Below, in pieces: positions 9,503 through 12,227 of a stretch of DNA of 12,227 nucleotides (position 1 is its first letter; each line of letters begins with the position of its first letter). Location of the stretch: positions 1-12,227 of the forward strand of contig JAKAFD010000022.1 in assembly GCA_021818075.1 (NCBI GenBank), given 5' to 3'. This DNA comes from a bacterium (GTDB lineage Bacteria > Patescibacteriota > Patescibacteriia > Patescibacteriales > Patescibacteriaceae). The notes under the pieces were generated by a model, which was not told the origin of the DNA, ran no database searches, and saw only the letters and a list, made by a program, of their open reading frames with translations. The position numbers and the translations under genes were made by a program.

Positions 9503-11086
9503 ATGGCTACCAAAAAAGCTACCAACCAGAATAAAAAAAATAATTCCGCCGCCGGCCAGACGATGGTTAAGCGCGCCGCGGCCGCTAATAAAAAAATTTC
9601 CCAGCGTCCGACCGTTTTAAAGCCGTCTGTTAAACCGCAAGTCAGAATCAGCCGCGTCAGCGTCGGTCTGGGTATGAGACGGCCGGCGGGTGAAGGCGTG
9701 GTTAATTTAAAAGGCTTGGCTAAAACGCCCAAAGCGGCGGTTAAGGCACAACCAAGCGGCAAATATTACGGCGGCGATGTTTATGACGACGAATTGGAAC
9801 GAGGTGAATTCAACGGCGACGACGAATTGCTAAACGAACCGGTAGAAAGTTTAGGTGAATTACTGGCGGAAGATGAACGCCTGGCTTACGCCGATGCCCC
9901 AGCCGCTGCAACCGTTAAACCAAAAACCGCTAAAGCTCCCAGGCCCAGCGTGGTAGAAACGGGTAGCGGACGAATTTATAAAAAATTAGCCGTCGGTTTT
10001 ATTATTTTGGTGTTGGCCGTATCTTTAGTAGCGGCTTATTTTATTTTGGTTAAAGTCAAAATCGGCGTCACGTTGAAAAATGAGGTAGTCAACGATAAAT
10101 TATCCTTTGCTGTTTATGACCAATCGGCTACCACCACTTTGCCGGCCAACGCGCTTAAAGGTTTGGTTAAGAGAATAGAAATTGAGCAAAGCAAGGCCTG
10201 GCCGGTATCCGGCACCGAGGTTATCGGCGAAGAAGTCAGCGGTCAGATGACCATCTATAATAAGTATATTAAAAATCAGCCCTTGGTGGCGACCACTCGT
10301 TTACTGGGCGCTGACGGCAAGTTATTTCGTTTGAAAAATTCAGTTAACATACCAGCCGGCGGCCAGCTCCAAGTTGAAGTTTATGCCGACCAGCCCAAAG
10401 CCGATATGACGGTGGGCGACGAACATTTCACTATTCCCGGTTTATGGGAAGGCCTGCAGGATAAAATTTACGCCGAAAGTAAGGCCGGCGACATCGCTTA
10501 TAAGAAAAGAACCAAAGGCATAGTCAGCCAGGCGGATATTGACAAGGCGATGGCCGAGATGAAACAGGCGTTAATTACCCAGGCTAAAACCGAAATTGAA
10601 AATAGTTATGGCGATTTTAAGACCCAGCTCTATAAATTAGATGACGCCGCCTTAAGTTCCGAAATTGATTCCAAGGTGGGCGAAGAAAAGGAACAAATCG
10701 TTATTAAACTTAAAGGCGCGGTGTTGGCTGTGGCCTTTAATGGCGAGGAGGCGATCGCTTTAGCCAACCAGCAAGCCGCCGCTGCTTTAACCGGTCCCAA
10801 ACAATCAGCCGGTCTAGACATGCAATTTAGCAACGAGGATTTGTTAAAAGTTGATGCGGAGAATAAAACGGCCGAAGTTAGCGCGCCATTTACCGGCCAG
10901 GTGACCATTACTTCGCTGGATAATTTGATTGATAAACAAAAATTGACCAATTTAAACGCCGATCAACTGGCCGCTTATTTAAAGAGCATTCCGGAACTAG
11001 CCAGCTTTAATATTAGTTTTTATCCGCCGTTTATTCATAAAACCCCGGCTTTGGTTGATAGGATTGAGGTAGTGTTAGAGAAGTAA
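9503..11086 (+). CDS. Membrane-anchored baseplate-J-like barrel protein
   Basis: This protein has 527 residues from the ATG at 9503. An in-frame TTG at 9488 would add five residues, but the ATG is preferred and MATKKATNQNKK is a normal basic start. Residues 1-85 are basic and probably disordered; 95-130 are acidic (YDDELERGEFNGDDELL). One membrane helix lies at about 162-184. The exposed part includes a region (about 235-330) with the pattern GEEVSGQMTIYN, TTRLLGADGKLFRL, VNIPAGG and FTIPGLW, which I match to the baseplate J-like barrel found in many patescibacterial proteins. A helical segment and a further mixed region follow to the C-terminus. No other phage or contractile-injection gene is near, so this is probably a cellular surface protein. 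It has its own promoter and terminator. The anchor topology is confident; the barrel is by pattern. Confidence 0.82.
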   Translation: MATKKATNQNKKNNSAAGQTMVKRAAAANKKISQRPTVLKPSVKPQVRISRVSVGLGMRRPAGEGVVNLKGLAKTPKAAVKAQPSGKYYGGDVYDDELERGEFNGDDELLNEPVESLGELLAEDERLAYADAPAAATVKPKTAKAPRPSVVETGSGRIYKKLAVGFIILVLAVSLVAAYFILVKVKIGVTLKNEVVNDKLSFAVYDQSATTTLPANALKGLVKRIEIEQSKAWPVSGTEVIGEEVSGQMTIYNKYIKNQPLVATTRLLGADGKLFRLKNSVNIPAGGQLQVEVYADQPKADMTVGDEHFTIPGLWEGLQDKIYAESKAGDIAYKKRTKGIVSQADIDKAMAEMKQALITQAKTEIENSYGDFKTQLYKLDDAALSSEIDSKVGEEKEQIVIKLKGAVLAVAFNGEEAIALANQQAAAALTGPKQSAGLDMQFSNEDLLKVDAENKTAEVSAPFTGQVTITSLDNLIDKQKLTNLNADQLAAYLKSIPELASFNISFYPPFIHKTPALVDRIEVVLEK

Positions 11087-11109
11087 GCCGTTAGCCATCA
11101 GCTTTTAGC
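11084..11109 (-). repeat. AGCTAA-type repeat, copy 2 (inverted)
   Basis: On the minus strand it reads GCTAAAAGCTGATGGCTAA followed by CGGCTTA, aligning closely with copy 1 at 8706-8731. It includes the TAA stop of the baseplate-J-like gene. AGCCATCAG (11093-11101) pairs with CTGATGGCT (11151-11159), so copies 2 and 3 enclose the terminator. Confidence 0.6.
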
Positions 11110-11111
11110 AT

Positions 11112-11138
11112 AAAACCGCTTGGTAGGCGGTTTTGTTT
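11112..11138 (+). terminator. Rho-independent terminator of the baseplate-J-like gene
   Basis: AAAACCGC (11112-11119) pairs with GCGGTTTT (11127-11134), 8 bp with a 7-base loop, then GTTTT. It lies between two inverted AGCTAA-type repeats. Confidence 0.75.
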
Positions 11139-11150
11139 TCCATTATCTTA

Positions 11151-11183
11151 CTGATGGCTGTAAGCTAAGCGCTAAGAGCTAAT
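11151..11183 (+). repeat. AGCTAA-type repeat, copy 3
   Basis: CTGATGGCTGTAAGCTAAGC is followed by GCTAAGAGCTAA. It has the same unit composition as copy 1 and is inverted relative to copy 2. It lies just upstream of the argS promoter. Confidence 0.5.
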
Positions 11184-11209
11184 TTATTCTTGCCAAAACC
11201 GCTTTTTTT

Positions 11210-11218
11210 TGTTTAAAT
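11210..11218 (+). promoter_or_regulatory. Extended -10 promoter of argS
   Basis: TGTTTAAAT has the TGn extension and five of six bases of TATAAT. It ends nine bases before the argS ATG, so transcription would begin about three bases before translation. Confidence 0.5.
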
Positions 11219-11227
11219 TAAGTCATT

Positions 11228-12227
11228 ATGTCTCTTTTAGACGAAGCCAAGCAGCATATTTTTGAAATAATTATGGCGCTGGTCGGCAACGACAGTCTGG
11301 TTAACGATATTATTATTGATTATCCGCCGACGCCGGCCATGGGCGATTTAAGCGTAGCCTGTTTTGTCTTGGCCAAAGTTAATCATCAGCCGCCGGCCCA
11401 ATTGGCCCAAGACTTAGCGGCCCGTCTTAAGAGTGATGAAATAATTGATAAAGTTCAGGCCGTCGGTCCGTATCTTAACTTTTGGCTCAAACCCGCCTAT
11501 TTGTCCCGCGTTATTCCGGCTGTCCTGAAAGCTGATTATGGCTATCAGCAACCAAACGATGAACGGATCATGATTGAATATTCCAATGTTAACACGCACA
11601 AAGAATATCATATTGGTCATTTGCGCAATATTTGCTATGGCGACGCGGTGGCCAAATTGTTGGCGGCCACGGGCTGCCGGGTGGATAAAGTTTCCTATAT
11701 TAATGATTTTGGCATTCACACCGCCAAGACTTTGTGGGAGTTTAAAAAGAACCAAGCTGCCGTGGGTGGAGGTTATATTTTAGGCCAGCTTTATACGGCC
11801 GCCAGCCAAGCTTTAACCGATAATGACGCCGGTAAGCAGGCAGTGGCCCAGATTATGAAACAGATTGAAGCGCGGGCGGGCGAGGATTATAAATTATGGC
11901 GCGGCACGCGTCAGTGGAGTATTGATTATTTTACCTCGGTTTATGACCGCCTGAAAATAAAGTTTGACCAGACTTATTATGAAAGCGAAGTGATTGATGA
12001 AGGCCGCGATTTGGTGGCCAAATTGTTAAAACAAGGAGTATTGCAGACCAGCGAGGGTGCGGTGATTGCCGATTTAAGCCAGTATGGCTTGGGCGTTTTA
12101 GTTTTGCTGCGTTCCGACGGCACGGCGCTGTATCCGGTGGCCGATTTGGCTTTAGCGGCCAAGAAATTCGCCAAAGTTAAATTAACGCAATCTTTGTATG
12201 TTATTGATAATCGGCAGTCCCTTTATT
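11228..12227 (+). CDS. argS: Arginyl-tRNA synthetase, 3' truncated by the window
   Basis: 333 codons are open from the ATG at 11228 to the window edge. The cytosolic class I synthetase charges tRNA-Arg with arginine. Residues 1-88 form the N-terminal additional domain of ArgRS, with the usual PPxxxMGDLS start of its core (residues 33-42). The catalytic domain opens with MIEYSNVNTHKEYHIGHLRN, containing a perfect HIGH motif (128-131). YINDFGIHTAKTLW (157-170) corresponds to the family ND(W/F)G element, and SDGTALYPVADLALA (296-310) to the DGTxLYxxxD element. The KMSK-equivalent and anticodon-binding domains lie outside the window; about 40% of a normal-length enzyme is missing. The expected transcript is leaderless and no Shine-Dalgarno is present. 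Confidence 0.95.
   Translation, partial: MSLLDEAKQHIFEIIMALVGNDSLVNDIIIDYPPTPAMGDLSVACFVLAKVNHQPPAQLAQDLAARLKSDEIIDKVQAVGPYLNFWLKPAYLSRVIPAVLKADYGYQQPNDERIMIEYSNVNTHKEYHIGHLRNICYGDAVAKLLAATGCRVDKVSYINDFGIHTAKTLWEFKKNQAAVGGGYILGQLYTAASQALTDNDAGKQAVAQIMKQIEARAGEDYKLWRGTRQWSIDYFTSVYDRLKIKFDQTYYESEVIDEGRDLVAKLLKQGVLQTSEGAVIADLSQYGLGVLVLLRSDGTALYPVADLALAAKKFAKVKLTQSLYVIDNRQSLY

Noticed and set aside
9503..11086. Baseplate-J-like gene as evidence of a prophage
   Set aside because: Neighbouring genes are cellular (argS, thiol proteins), there are no integrase, capsid or tail genes, and the protein is membrane-anchored.
8703..11183. AGCTAA-type and GTTGCGTG-type repeats as a CRISPR array
   Set aside because: Units are short and degenerate, there are no regular unique spacers, and no cas gene is present.

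Overview
The window looks like a chromosomal segment of a Candidate Phyla Radiation (Patescibacteria) bacterium of the Parcubacteria/Falkowbacteria sort. This is inferred from gene content and style: a short type IV pilin-like protein, a secreted L,D-transpeptidase with a calcium-loop linker, DhnA-type class I aldolase, a membrane-anchored baseplate-J-like protein, PspC and LiaF-like membrane proteins, and several small unfamiliar proteins. Base composition is moderate, Shine-Dalgarno sites are rare and many leaders are very short. Of thirteen visible stops only one is TGA, and nothing indicates a recoded TGA. No tRNA, rRNA, CRISPR array, transposase or phage gene cluster was seen.

Layout: 1-891 is the 3' part of a membrane-anchored SH3b protein. 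A promoter and a leader hairpin precede a type IV pilin-like gene (969-1490), which ends in a strong hairpin terminator. 1536-2087 is a 550-base gene-free block filled with nested inverted repeats, the least explained part of the window. Next come an L,D-transpeptidase and a translationally coupled LpxH-like metallophosphoesterase (2088-3411). These converge on a minus-strand class I fructose-bisphosphate aldolase (3469-4380), which shares a back-to-back promoter region with a plus-strand secreted peptidoglycan-binding protein (4573-5913). A bidirectional terminator separates that gene from the minus-strand LiaF-like/PspC pair (5971-6865), with phosphoglycerate mutase further upstream on the same strand (6998-7696). 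Divergent from the mutase are a membrane-anchored CPHC thioredoxin-fold protein and a polytopic CPIC membrane protein (7791-8696), an unrecognised soluble protein (8719-9270), a baseplate-J-like membrane protein (9503-11086) and the 5' part of argS (11228 to the window end).

Functional themes are envelope and surface biology (pilin, SH3b, L,D-transpeptidase, PG-binding domains, PspC/LiaF, baseplate-J-like barrel), partial glycolysis (aldolase and mutase as separate units) and a possible two-component extracytoplasmic thiol system. Promoters can be read consistently: an extended -10 of the form TGnTATAAT precedes most units, and three genes (L,D-transpeptidase, aldolase, argS) have it so close to the start codon that leaderless transcripts are expected. 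Non-coding oddities are the foldback block at 1554-2041, a terminator core reused identically at two loci, a degenerate AGCTAA-type repeat at 8703 and 11084-11183, and a GTTGCGTG-type repeat overlapping the promoter of the baseplate-J-like gene.
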